NCBI GenBank assembly: GCA_949361645.1
Contig: OX442433.1
Coordinates: 6,648,029 to 6,712,028 of the forward strand
From: Spongilla lacustris
Lineage: Eukaryota > Porifera > Demospongiae > Spongillida > Spongillidae
Length of the DNA stretch: 64,000 nucleotides
Direction: 5' to 3'
Positions 46,361 through 60,426 of the stretch are shown here, piece by piece (position 1 is the first letter of the stretch; each line of letters begins with the position of its first letter). The translations under genes were made by a program, and so were the position numbers. The notes beneath the pieces were generated by a model, which saw nothing but the letters and a program-made list of their open reading frames with translations, searched no databases and was not told where the DNA came from.

Positions 46361-46794
46361 ATTAAAAGTGACCTTTTCATTGAACTATGTATGTGGCAAA
46401 TCACACAGGTAGCCATGGTTAACTATTACCTTGATAAAGAAGTCCAATATCAGTACTGTAGTCAATCAATGAGAACTCACTTCCATTGTGGCTAAGGCTG
46501 TATAGCCAGGTGCCATACTACCCTCCATGCACATGCAGGTGTGGTTCCTATGAAAACTAAACACTGCGATTATGGCATACAATGACATCTCCCCCATGCC
46601 TGCAGGTCACACCGTGATGACCAAGAGGATCATTATGATAATTATGATTAATACCTCAAAACTGTGGTATGACCTCATCAGCATTGGCCCATGCCAGAAT
46701 CATGCTAAGATGGCCAAGGTGAACAGACACAGACAGGCCATAGTTGAAGAATACCTGAGTGGATTCAGATCCACATGAGCCAGCCGTACTCATG

Positions 46795-47126
46795 TATGTG
46801 ATTGTGTATATATTGCAGACATACCAAGTGCTGTAAGTATGACCGCATTCAAACAGCAGCAGAAGCCACGAAGTAGGCATCCCGAAATACGTGTTTATAA
46901 CAATACAGGATGGGTTGAATCTTGAATTAATTGTGCATGTGAGGAATCAGTTTATAGTGTCTGTCTTAAATCAGATTTGAGGTCAAACCCCCCCCAAAAC
47001 TGTGCATAATGCAAACCCACCCTGTATCCCACCCACTGAACAACAACATCAATATACACCTCATGCGTGCCCCTGACTCAAATGTGGGGGTGGTGCCATA
47101 CATTTATACGTGCACACAACAAGACA

Positions 47127-47175
<49 letters not shown>

Positions 47176-47345
47176 ACACACACGTACACTGACTGAGCTT
47201 TCCATTGGCTAAGTTTAAATATTAGATCCAAGAGACTGCAAACAAGGAATGATCTTATAGAATAATGCTATGTACCCTATACTACTGTTCACCAGTAGCA
47301 TTGACTGTTTATACGGTCTTTGTATCTTGATATGATGTTATCAGA
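46795..47345. repeat. Segmental duplication, copy B
   Basis: Partner of 45280-45800. It contains an additional (CA)n expansion at 47131-47184 not present to the same length in copy A. Confidence 0.85.
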
Positions 47346-47349
47346 ACTG

Positions 47350-48025
47350 ACCACTATTGAGCTGCTCAAATGGAAGTGTTCGTTTGGTTAATGGATCAAC
47401 TCCAATGGAGGTGAGTGTAGGAGAACAGTGGGGCACTGTGTGTGGGGAGGGGGGAGGGGGGACTATTACTGGACATCTGACACCAGTGGGGCTAACACAG
47501 TTCCTGCAATACAATGGCATATGGAAACTCCTTCTTTGGGGTCTGGCACAGGAGGATTCTATCTATCAAATGTTCACTGTGATGGCAAGGCTAAAGGCAA
47601 TCATACAAGGCTAGGCAACATGTTGCTCAGTTGCAATTCAAATGAATATGGATTTCAGTAAAACTCTAGTTTACTGATAATTTACTGAATTTTTACCCAT
47701 ATGATCGCCTGAAGAGACTTGTTGACTGTTACCATAGCAACCCCAATGATTATTTGTACTGTGCAAAATGACAATGCAGCAGGTGTTCAATGTCAAGGCA
47801 CAATGTATCCCTCCCCCTCCTCTTCCCTTTATCTCTTTAATATCCCCCATCATACTACATCCCTCCATTTTCTTTTGTCTTGGCAATATCAGAGGCATAC
47901 ATCTGTGAGGGCAATGATGGTGCTGTACGTCTGGTTGCAGGGTCCACCCCTTACGAAGGAGCCCCGAGTATGTGCTCATGGGAGCTGGGGAACAGTGTGT
48001 TCTAATATTAACCCTGGTGTGTAGC
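47350..48025 (+). pseudogene. Broken plus-strand SRCR domain fragments
   Basis: CSNGSVRLVNGSTPME, EQWGTVCG and NVHCDGKAKGNH appear in successive frames at 47360-47600. A second start (YICEGNDGAVRLVAGSTPYE then CAHGSWGTVC) lies at 47895-48005. All are SRCR-type sequences, but frames change and no exon chain joins them. They lie opposite in strand to the flanking receptor exons, so an inversion accompanied duplication. Confidence 0.65.
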
Positions 48026-48227
48026 TCTCCCCATAACCAAATAGCTTTATGATGTTTATGACGATAATAATAACGTAGGTAAGAGGTTAGATTACATATG
48101 GCATAAAGCACTGACAGTGTTACAGTACAAATGGTAATAGTAGTAGTGTAGTAGTAGTTAGAGCTAAGTAGAACAACAGATGGCCACACAGAGATTTGGT
48201 ACAGGAGGCAATATAAGTGTTGTACTG

Positions 48228-48817
48228 TCAATCGTAAGGTGCATCTACTGGTTCGTAAGAATTGTCATCATCTTGATGCGTGCTGTTGTAGGCATCACAG
48301 TCCCTTAGCTCAATTGTACCCCTTCTGTGGACAACACACAAAAGTAAATAATAGAACTGATGAAAGTCAGTTACTGGCAGTACTTGTCTTCGGGAGTACG
48401 CTCTGGTTCCGTGACATTATTGGCTTGACTGCCTGTGCGGCTATTGGGGAAGAGGGATAAGGTCACATGATATGGTGTGGTCATATTGTACAGTCACATG
48501 GTATGGTCACATGTCTGGTATGCAAATGGTGAAAACGTACTACTTTTTTCTCATAATCAGTAGTCCTACTGTAGCCATGACAGCAAGTGCCATCACAGCA
48601 ATGAGTATCACAAACATGATCCCAATGGTGACTGAGAGAGCTGTGACAGTGGGACTGGTCTGGTCAGAGAGAGCTAGAATGCTGGAGAGACTCTTAGCTA
48701 TGACAGTGGGACTGGTCTGATAAGAAAGAGCTGTTGAGTGTGAAGCGGTGAACAACAGAGAGCTAGTACTAGTAGACATGAAAGGATTTTCTGTGTGTCT
48801 GATCAGAATAGAATCAC
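48228..48817 (-). CDS. SRCR-locus receptor, membrane and cytosolic exons (copy 2)
   Basis: Three exons in perfect phase: 48544-48817 (juxtamembrane Ser/Thr-rich stalk with two SYQTSPTVIA/SDQTSPTVTA repeats, then the span SVTIGIMFVILIAVMALAVM), 48375-48440 (NRTGSQANNVTEPERTPEDK) and 48228-48324 (RGTIELRDCDAYNSTHQDDD, NSYEPVDAPYD, stop). The tail is a close paralogue of copy 1, differing at the extreme C-terminus. The extracellular SRCR exons that should precede it on the minus strand (above 48817) were not found within the window. It may be a truncated duplicate or have distant upstream exons. Confidence 0.65.
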
Positions 48818-51198
48818 CTGAAATATACATGTAGAAAGGTGCATAAACGAGGGAAATATAATTCCTTTGGCATGCAGGACGTTATGCTGAATCTTGCTGC
48901 GCGTGTACGAAACGCCTGCACGCGTAGATTCCCACCCAGGCCACCCTCTCCCACTTCTAATCAATACCGCGGCCGATACTGTGCGATGGCGGTCGCATGC
49001 CCCATTGCATGCGTACTGACATAGAGCAAACCTCACTATGCAAGAATTACTTTTTATAATTATTGTGCACATGATCATAACAGACACACATTGATTGCAC
49101 ATAGTTTAGCATGCACGTTGGCCACCGTACGCCACAACATGCACGCCTTTATGCACCGCTCTGACCGCGCTTGAGAACTCACGATTTCATCCAGTAGTTC
49201 AGTCGCACGCACACACCTACAAATGCAGCCTATATAATTATATTACTGTTATTATTTAATAAGATTATCATTATTATTATTGTTAGTGAAATATGTAACC
49301 TCACCCCCATCAGGGTACCAGGGCCTCTACTGCCTGTTGTGTTTTATCCCTATGGATGGTATTGAAAGCTGAGTTCTTGAAATCAAGTTTGAGAAGGCAA
49401 TCAATGTTTTGTTAAGGCTATGGAAGAGACAGGCTGCATGGCCCCAACTGTCATGGGGCCAGCAAGGCAGCCATGTCCTCCATCACCAAATTACCCTTGA
49501 GAAGGGTACAGTCAACAGTAATAGAGCGCATGCCAGCCCACAATCCTTGTGTTAGTGCAACCAATTATAATCGGGTGCAAGGGATATTATGGTCAGTACT
49601 GCCCTACAACAACGCTCTGTGCTGAAGCGTGCGACCATCGCTGATCAGTAGTAAATGAGGCGCCGTAAAGACCTTGATAATGAGGCAATTTCTGACTGAG
49701 AACAGATTGAAAAAATACAATAACCTCTTTGTTTTAATTTTAACATGAACATACATGGTTCTTTTATCCGTTATCACTGGTGGTACGTGCCCAAACCGAA
49801 TGCATCCCAGCTGCGGATGAATGGCATTACCGCTACGCTTGCCTATTTATTTTCATTTCCAAAGTCACGTGTTGAAAATAAACCCCACTCTGAATGCAAC
49901 CTTTCCCCCCAACCCTCCGAGGAAGGTTGAGAACGTTCTTCAACCTCCAGAGCTTCGGTCCGAGAACACCAGCTCTGGAGCTTTTCACGCTCAGGAAAGG
50001 TTACTGCATCTCATCCTCATGGGGGAAAGATCAACTGCTAGAGTTGGATCTTGAGGTGCAGACGTGTACTATAGAAATGATCCTAGTAAGTACAGTCTTA
50101 ATGTTGTATTTGCATGACAACCCTTATGTACTACGGCTGCGTTTTTGCGCTTGTGGGTTGTTTAGTCACTTTGTACGGCCGGCCGGTCAGTGAAGCCATA
50201 CATGTCCATTAGACGTACGTACATGTGGCAAAGCATATGCATGTACTACAATCATTATACAATATATATGCATGTACTACAATCATTGTACAATATATTA
50301 TGAAATAAGACAACAAGCTCCCTGGGACCTGCCAGTGCAAGGAACGCTCTTGCATTTGAGCAGACAAGGCAAAGGTTGAGCCTGCTGTAGATGTTATCAA
50401 GGATGTTGGATATAGGAGTTAGCCAGCCAGAACCGATGAGAGCAAGTCTGGAGAAGTGCTTGAAGCTAAGTTCACCCCAGTCCCCAAAGGATTCGACTAT
50501 ACCGCTACAACCAAGCTTCTCGCAGATGTTTAGCAGAAAGGATATGAAAAGATCAAAAGCAGCCGGTTTGCCACCAGTAATGAGACATTCATTCATCCCT
50601 ACATCAAACACTCAAAATCAACACTGCTGCATTGTAAGCATTCAATTCATATCAGTATAATGAAACATGCATGTAATTATAATCATGATGCATTGAATGC
50701 TGATCATGATGTCAACACTACATGTAGTAAGAATAGTGACACAGCAGCAAGTGATGCAAGTATAGTAAGCATTCAATTGCAACACAAATGATGCCAGTTT
50801 CATTTGTTAACATCTATACCTTTTTGTCTAGTTGAATACCTTGGTCACTGACAATCCTGGTCTTGTGGCATGAACTCCAGTTTAGATTAAGAGTTTTGCT
50901 GTCACATGATATGGTACAGGAACATGACTAAGTCACATGATATGGTACACTAACATGACTAAGTCACATGATATGGTACAGTAATATGACAGTACCACAC
51001 TATCGTACTATCCCAGGTGAGATTAAAGAAGCAAATAATGTGTAGATGACAACTTTGTATGAACAACCTGTCGCACAAAGTCATGTGCAGAATTTTCATG
51101 TACTAGTTTCATGGCTGCATCACTTAGCACGGTACATTACAACGTTGAATATTTTCTAGTTGTTGATGGTGTGTGTGGTGTGTGTGTGTTTGCCGCAG
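48818..51198. other. Gene-poor stretch with one unexplained open frame
   Basis: Mostly unique AT-rich sequence. At 50279-50600 the minus strand is open for about 107 codons (ECLITGGKPAAFDLFISFLL...CSGIVESFGDWGELSFKHFS). It could be an internal exon or a transposon piece, but it joins nothing that I can recognise. The dispersed 225-bp repeat occupies 49878-50102. A short tandem repeat (tcacatgatatggtacagta) lies at 50900-50990. Confidence 0.5.
49878..50102. repeat. Dispersed 225-bp repeat, copy 2
   Basis: Partner of 41478-41702 with very few differences (for example gaggacacc versus gagaacacc). Sequences on both sides diverge abruptly, so the repeated unit is well bounded. Confidence 0.82.
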
Positions 51199-53190
<1,992 letters not shown>

Positions 53191-53427
53191 TTTAAAAATC
53201 CCACCCACGTGAATATGTTATGGCGGGACTTTTCACTTTAGAACATGTAACTGAGGCCTGCAACTTTGGAGCTATTGTATAGCAGGTTTGAGAACTGTGT
53301 GTGAAGTTGTTAGAGCGTGACAAAACACCACGAAGAACGCAAAAGGAGCGGGTCGGCCCGCTCGAGTCTGTCGCCTCCATCATATTACCATCTAACCAGT
53401 TGATATACTCTTCTTAGCCGTAAAACC
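53191..53427. promoter_or_regulatory. Divergent promoter NDUFS3/FCP1 with E-box
   Basis: 237 bp between the start codons. CACGTG at 53206-53211 lies 16 bp upstream of the NDUFS3 ATG. The FCP1 side is GC-richer and has no evident TATA box. Confidence 0.55.
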
Positions 53428-56400
53428 ATGGACGAGGCGGTCCCACCAACCCACGCCATCTTCATATCAGCAAGTGTTCCCTGCAAGCTTGTTCGCTGGC
53501 ACGTGCAACTTGGAGACCGCGTTCAGAAGGGGAGGATGCTTTGCACGTATGTGCAGCAGGCTGATAGCGGTAGTTGGGACGAGAGGGAACAGAACGTGAG
53601 GTCATCAGTTGTAGGAGTAGTGATTGAACTGTTGCAAAAGGAAGGAGCCGTCATTCAGCCAGGGTAACTTAAGTTGGTATTGATGAATTTGTGCTGTTTT
53701 ATGGAAAGGATTCCTTCATGACAGAACTGCAGTTGCTAAGGTGGAAGAGAATTGTGACCACTCTGTGGTTGTCTATGACTTGTGTGCACTTTGCGGCAGG
53801 AACTTGAGGAAGTAAGTGGAAACAGATGTTTGTTACCTTCTAGATCCAATTGCTCTGACTCTCCAGACCACTGACCACTCAAGGAGTCGCTAGCAAGCAT
53901 CCACACAGTGCCACAGTGAGTATGATTCATGGGATCCCCGAGTTACGGATCAGCCGAAAGGTCAGCTATTAGGGGGGTGGGGTGGGGTGGGGGGTGGGGG
54001 GAGGTGGTTAGCATCCAGTTGCGGGTAATTAGACAGCCATGTTATGGTATTATTTGTAAACATTGTCAAAAAGGGAAGCGCATTGTTCAACCACTAGCCG
54101 CTACCTTATAGTATCGGTGAGGGCACCACATGGTACAATCAGAGATCTCGGTACAGTGTGCTGCACCTGATTATTGTTGACCCTTGACCGTGTGCTGCAT
54201 CTAACCCCCTCCCTGCTTTACCTGACCCCTGACCCCCTGACCCCTGCAATACCTGACCCCCTGCTGCACGTGACCCCCTGCTATACCTGACCCCTGCTGT
54301 ATCTGACCCCCTGCTGTACCTGACCCCCTGCTGTACCTAACCCCCCTGCTGTATCTGACCCCCTGCTTACCTATCTGTCACATTGGCTCTGTCACTGCTA
54401 ACCATTGGGCATCATAAAGATGGGCACCAATATTCCCATACCAATGTTCCCATACCTGTGTTCCCATACCAATGTTCCCATACCAATGTTCCCATACCAA
54501 TGTTTCCATGGCTTTACATAAATGCAAATATAAATTCTATCTTCTATTTATGACCTGTATACGTAGCTTTTATCATGCATATGTTCTCCACATAGCTGAA
54601 GCGATGTCAGGTCCTAAAAGCTGTAGGATTGTGTACATACTTGGTTGATCACATGGGAGGCTGAGGTCTTGGGTAACAATACAGTGGAGAACATGGTAGT
54701 TGGACAAATAATTTTTTCTCATAAACTTTTACTTTCGAATGGAGTATCTCAGTAGCCTTACAGCTTTATTAAAATCCAATTGCACACATCTGAGCCTATA
54801 CTACTTGGCCATATAAGCTTGAAAAAGAAATAGGTCACATGACTTCTAAGGCTCGTTAATAAATTATTTAGTGACTCCTCTCCAAAACAATTTGTTCGTC
54901 GCGTTTCTCCACGCACATTGAACAGATCCCAACGAAATTGGGTTTGTAACTAAAGGACCTACGTACGCAAGTTTTCAGTCTTACGCATCTAACATCGGAC
55001 TAACCGTTGTGCCGTTATTCACAAAAAGGCGCCATTGTAGGGCCTAAAGTGTTAAGATCGACGTTTTCCCATGCGCTTTCGATAGCTTGCAGGGATTTCA
55101 GGTTAAATCGTACGATGGGCATTCTATCGATTTAGCTACGGTATGAGCTCATTGCGATAAAACTACCATACAAAACATGTTTTGAAACATCGGTGGCTTG
55201 GTAGTGTCGCCATTTTGAATAATTTCGATTAATTACACTATGAATATAATTTCAAACACTGCATCGGTCCGGTTATTTCTGGTTATTCCAATGGCTGAGG
55301 GTGTAGCCTGTGTTGATGAAAACGGTTCTTTTGATAACCAAACCGACGAAGCTGCACCTACCGAGTACGAGTCAATCTTCAAGACAAGCTAGCAAGGCTG
55401 CTGTATCGACATGGACAGAGCTTAAAAAGCGACGGGAAGTCAGTCTCCACACCAAGTCACCAACTGACGAGATTGTTGAAGCACTCAGACTCTGGGATAT
55501 TCCAGGTACGGTACCTGGAATTTCCCAGAGTGCTTCAACAATCGCTTTGGGTACTTTCCTTGTGGAGACTGACTTCCGGTCGCTTTTTAAGCTCTGTCCA
55601 TGTCAATACAGCAGCCTTGCTAGCTTGTCTTGAAGATCGACTCGTACTCGGTAGGTGCAGCTTCGTCGGTTTGGTTATCAAAAGAACCGTTTCCATCAAC
55701 ACAGGCTACGCCCTCAGCCATTGGAATAACCAGAAATAACCGGACCGATGCAGTGTTTGAAATTATATTCATAGTATAATTAATCGAAATTATTCAAAAT
55801 GACACTACCAAGCCACTGATGTTTCAAAACATGTTTTGTACGGTAGTTTTATCGCAATGAGCTCATACCGTAGCTAAATCGATAGAATGCCCATCGTACG
55901 ATTTAACCTGAAATTCCTGCAAGCTATCGAAAGCGCATGGGAAAACGTCGATCTTAACACTTCAAGCCCTACAATGGCGCCTTTTTGTGAATAACGGCAC
56001 AACGGTTAGTCCGATGTTAGATGCGTACGACTGAAAACTTGCGTACGTAGGTCCTTCAGTTACAAACCCAATTTCGTTGGGATCCGTTCAATGTGTGTGG
56101 AGAAACCCGACGAACAAATTGTTTTGGAGAGGAGTCACTAAATTATTAATTTACTAGCCTTAGAAGTCATGTGACCTATTTCTTTTTCAAGCTTATATGG
56201 CCAAGTGGTATAGGCTCAGATGTGTGCAATTGGATTTTAATAAAGCTGTAAGGCTACTGAGATACTCCATTCGAAAGTAAAAGTTTATGAGAAAAAATTA
56301 TTTGTCCAACTACCATGTTCTCCACTGTACATACTTGGTTGATCATATAGGAGGCTGAGGTCTTGGGTAACAATACATACTTGGTTGATCATATAGGAGG

Positions 56401-58050
56401 CTGAGGTCTTGGGTAACAATACATACTTGGTTGATCACATGGGAGGCTGAGGTCTTGGGTAACAATACATACTTGGTTGATCACATGGGGGGCTGAGATC
56501 TTGGGTAATAATACATACTTGGTTGATCACATGGGAGGCTGAGATCTTGGGTAACAATACATACTTGGTTGATCACATGGGAGGGCTGAGATCTTGGGTA
56601 ACAATACATACTTGGTTGATCACATGGGAGGGCTGAGGTCTTGGGTAACAATACATACTTGGTTGATCATATAGGAGGCTGAGGTCTTGGGTAACAGGGA
56701 TATGCAGAGGCTCTTGAAGTGCCAGAAGCTTGCTCTCGTTGTTGACCTCGACCAGACCCTCATCCACACATCCATGGATCCCAATATTGAGAGTGGCCTG
56801 CCAGTAAGCTTGTTAAATCTGCCTTGAAAACACTCATACATCATCACACTGCATTCACTACATACACACCCAGAGTCACATTCACTGCACATGACACTCC
56901 CAACACACACCACACCATTGCACACTCGTGTACACCACTGCACACTTCACTCACTACACACCCACGCTACTACATCCACCCTTCTTAATGCTCACCCTAT
57001 GTTCCTTTCTTTGTAGGATGTTGTCATGTTCACGTTACCAGGGTACCCAGCACACTACCACTGTCGTCTGCGGCCATATGCCCACAGCTTCCTCAAGCAG
57101 GTCTCCCAGTTCTATGAGCTGCATGTCTTCACCATGGGAACCAAGTCATATGCAAAGCGTGTGACAGAGATCCTTGATCCAGGCAAAAGGCTGTTCTGCG
57201 ATCGCATCATCTCCAGGGACGAGTGTTTTGACCCAACGTCCAAAGTTCTGCAACTTAAGTGAGTGTTTGTTACAGCCTAGAAACAGGGAAAACCCACCCC
57301 CTGTAGATGTATGCATGCTGGCTATGTCTACATAGGGTTACCTGTGCCTACAGTCAAACTGTTTAGGTAATCAACACCTAGAATGTATTGAGCTCCTATG
57401 CGGGCTATGAGCTGGTTTGTGCATACTATCCTATACCTGTCAGGGGTTCCTCTGCACACCTGCCTCTGTACACAGTAAGCCTTCCTCTGTACACAGTAAG
57501 CCTGCCTATATGTAGTCGTAGTAAGCCAAAGTCTCTTGTACATTTGAGCACTGTTTATGTAGCTGCTGCTAAAAGGAATTTTAATAAATCTATGGTGTGA
57601 GTACTCGAGTGTGTACTTCGCATACCAGTTGGGGATCGCGATGACCACACAGGTGATTTAAGCTTGGACCTGATACGTTTTGGTCCATCAACTCAGAGCT
57701 TAAGGAAAGTCTGTTTTCCCACATAAGACCTGGTCTAACACACCTGTGTCCTGTACCAGAGTAGGATACATGTCTCATTCCAAGACTTGGTAACCTCTGA
57801 ATTAATCTTCGATTTTGAACTGACTTGCAGGCATCATTTGAAGCATAATATATCATGTTAATGCAATTTTAATTTTGATGATATTTAATTAAAGCCTTTT
57901 AACCATTTGCATTGCCTAGTAATGGTAGTGTATGCGCAATGAGTCAAAGTAGTTAACTCATGAATGTTATAACTGTTGTATTTCTGTTGCCCTTTCTGTA
58001 TGGCGATGTGTTAATGATAACTTGAACTGATGTGAAACACACACATGCAT

Positions 58051-58102
<52 letters not shown>

Positions 58103-60426
58103 CAGTGTTCCCCTGTGGTGACTCCATGGTGGCCATCATAGACGACAGGGAGGATGTGTGGGGAGGATGTCCAAACCTTGTCCATGTCAAGCCTTACGTC
58201 TTCTTTGCTGGCACTGCGGACATCAATGCTCCCTCATCGCCCCACGGCACACCTCCTTCCCCCGAAGGAGGAGCACACCTACGCCCTGATCCCCACCGCC
58301 CCCTCAAGAGGAAGTTCCTGTCTTCTGGGGCCACTGTACCTGTCAGAAGAGAGCAACCCCCCGCAGCTTCCACTGCGGCCCCTGCGTTCCATCCCCCTCC
58401 TGTCGTCCGACCTCAGGGGGGAACACCTGAGGTTGCCCCCTCTGGCACCGGGCATGCCTCTCTGAATAGTAACAGCAATAACAGCAATAGTGGTGGGCAT
58501 GGCAACAATAATGAAGATGAAGGTGATGAAGGTGATGGTGAAGGTGGGAATGATGAGGGTGATGATGATGGTGGGAATGATGAGGGTGATGATGAAGGTG
58601 ATGGTGAAGGTGGGAATGATGAGGGTGATGATAAAGGGGACTCATCCAGCAGCAGTAGTAGCAGCTCAGAGTCGAGCGACAGTGAAGGTGGTGGTTCTAG
58701 CTCCAGTGGCATTGATGACAGTTTGTTTGAGCCTGGCAGCAACCCGCCATTGTCTGGGGACCAGGGACATCCATCAAAGCTGCATGGTGCGGAAGTGACC
58801 ATTACTGAGAAGAGTGGGGGAGGGTTGGTACAAGGTCCGGACCAGGTCCTACCTACTGGGGACAGTAAAGAAGGAAACGTCGCTGGAGGTATGGAAGGAG
58901 TGAGTATTACGCAAGAAGGGGTTGGCATCCAGCCTGAGATTGCGGATGTCTGTGTCATGGAGGCCGAATCAAAGTGTGGTGGTGTTGAGAGGGGTGCTGC
59001 AGATGTTGCCATTGGAGGTGAGCACCTTCAACCTATTGCCAATGATGAAATCTTGGGGTCACAAAGCAAGCCACTAACAAGCAGCCCCCTGGCCCAGTCA
59101 GAACATAAGACTGGCCCCTTGGCCCAGTCAGAACATAAGGCTGGCCCCCTGGCCCAGTCAGAACATAAGGCTGGCCCCCTGGCCCAGTCAGAACATAAGG
59201 CTGGCCCCCTGGCCCAGTCAGAACATATAGCGAGTGCCCCAGCCACAGCAACTCCACGTGAGATCAATGACTCTGATGATTTCCTGCGTTACCTTGGCGA
59301 CACCTTGCAGAGGATCCACGCCACCTTCTACAGCCAGTACCACGCCACAAAGAAGGAGGAGGCGGAGCCTCCTGCGGTCCCTGACCTGAAGGAGATCATT
59401 CCTCACCTGCGCCGCTCGGTGTTGAAGGGGGCCAGGGTGCTGTTCACGGGGGTCATACCTACAAACACCCCTCCCCAGAGGAGCCCCGAGTGGTGCACGG
59501 CGGTGGCCTTTGGGGCGGTGGTCCACGAGGAGCTGGTCCCCGGCCTGCACAGCTGCGACCACAGGAAGGCTCAGCGGGCCACCACCCACGTCATAGTGGG
59601 GAGGCCGGGCACCAGCAAGCTGAAGGAGGCCAGGAGGATGCCCGGGATCAAGGTGGTGAGTCCCGCCTGGCTGTGGGCCTGCGCTGAGAGGTGGCAGTGG
59701 GTGGAAGAGAAGTCGTTTCCGCTGGGTTTTGAGCACAGCGCAAAGGAGAGGGGAGGGAAGGGGCGTGGTCCACTAAAGGGGGAGGGGCTCCATGGATGGT
59801 TGGAACTGGAAGATAAGGATGCAAAGTGGACTGCGGATGCTGTTAAGGGGGGTGGAGATGGTGCAAAGGAAGTGAAATGTGATGTAGAAAGGACTGCTAA
59901 GGAAGAGGAAGACCAGGAGGGGGAGGAGGAGGAAGTGGAGGTGGTGAGAGCTGAAGAAAAGGAGACCAAGGATTGGGAGGGGGCTGGGGAAGAGGAGGAG
60001 CCTAAGAGTGGCCCGAGCAGATCACGGCGCCATCAGGTGACCAGGTTAGACAGCTATCTCTCTGTGTCCGATGAAGAGCTGGAGAAGATGGAGGCGGAGG
60101 TGGATGCTGAGATAGGCGACAGCTCCAACGACACTGAGGAGGAGGATGTGGAAGGCACTGCACCTGTGGAGGAAAGGCAACCACAAAAGGAAGAGGGGGA
60201 GGAGGAGGGGGCACTATTTAGGGGTCTGCACCCTGAGGTGGGTATGCATCTGGCGGAAGAGTTGGAGGAGGAGGGGGAGGGATCTTATGGACGTAAGCGT
60301 AAGCGAGTGGACGTGGAGTCTAACTCTTCTAACTCTGCTGAGAAGGTGGAGGAAGAAAGCTCCATTGAGGATGATGATGGCTCTGGGATGGATGACTTGG
60401 CATTGCTTCTTGCTGGTGATGACTGA
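53428..60426 (+). CDS. CTDP1: RNA polymerase II CTD phosphatase FCP1
   Basis: Removes phosphates from the Pol II C-terminal repeat so that the enzyme can recycle. Exons 53428-53663, 53725-53811, 53909-53960, 56708-56803 (5' limit uncertain), 57017-57258, 58101-60426; phases agree, about 1012 residues. Features: N-terminal biotinyl-lipoyl-like fold (KLVRWHVQLGDRVQKGRMLC); Cys pair (CALCGRNL); VSMIHGIPEL; catalytic DxDxT (LALVVDLDQTLIHTS); CRLRPYAHSFLKQVSQFYEL then HVFTMGTKSYAKRV; DRIISRDECFD; and FPCGDSMVAIIDDREDVWGG. A low-complexity Ser/Glu/Gly region includes five 12-residue GPLAQSEHKA-type repeats. A BRCT domain follows (LKGARVLFTGVIPTNT ... KVVSPAWLWACAERWQWVEE), then an acidic tail ending MDDLALLLAGDD, as in animal FCP1. 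A small exon between 53960 and 56708 may be missing: human has about 12 extra residues there, and D-M-Q before R-L-L would also fit. Confidence 0.95.
54196..54520. repeat. Two small tandem repeats (FCP1 intron 3)
   Basis: ctgacccctgctgtacctga type units at 54196-54365, and ttcccataccaatg units at 54430-54510. Confidence 0.85.
54636..56695. repeat. 46-bp tandem repeat split by an inserted element (FCP1 intron 3)
   Basis: Units acatacttggttgatcacat followed by gggaggctgaggtcttgggt and aacaat occur once at 54636-54681 and then about eight times from 56329 to 56695. The two parts were one array before the palindromic element inserted between them. Confidence 0.
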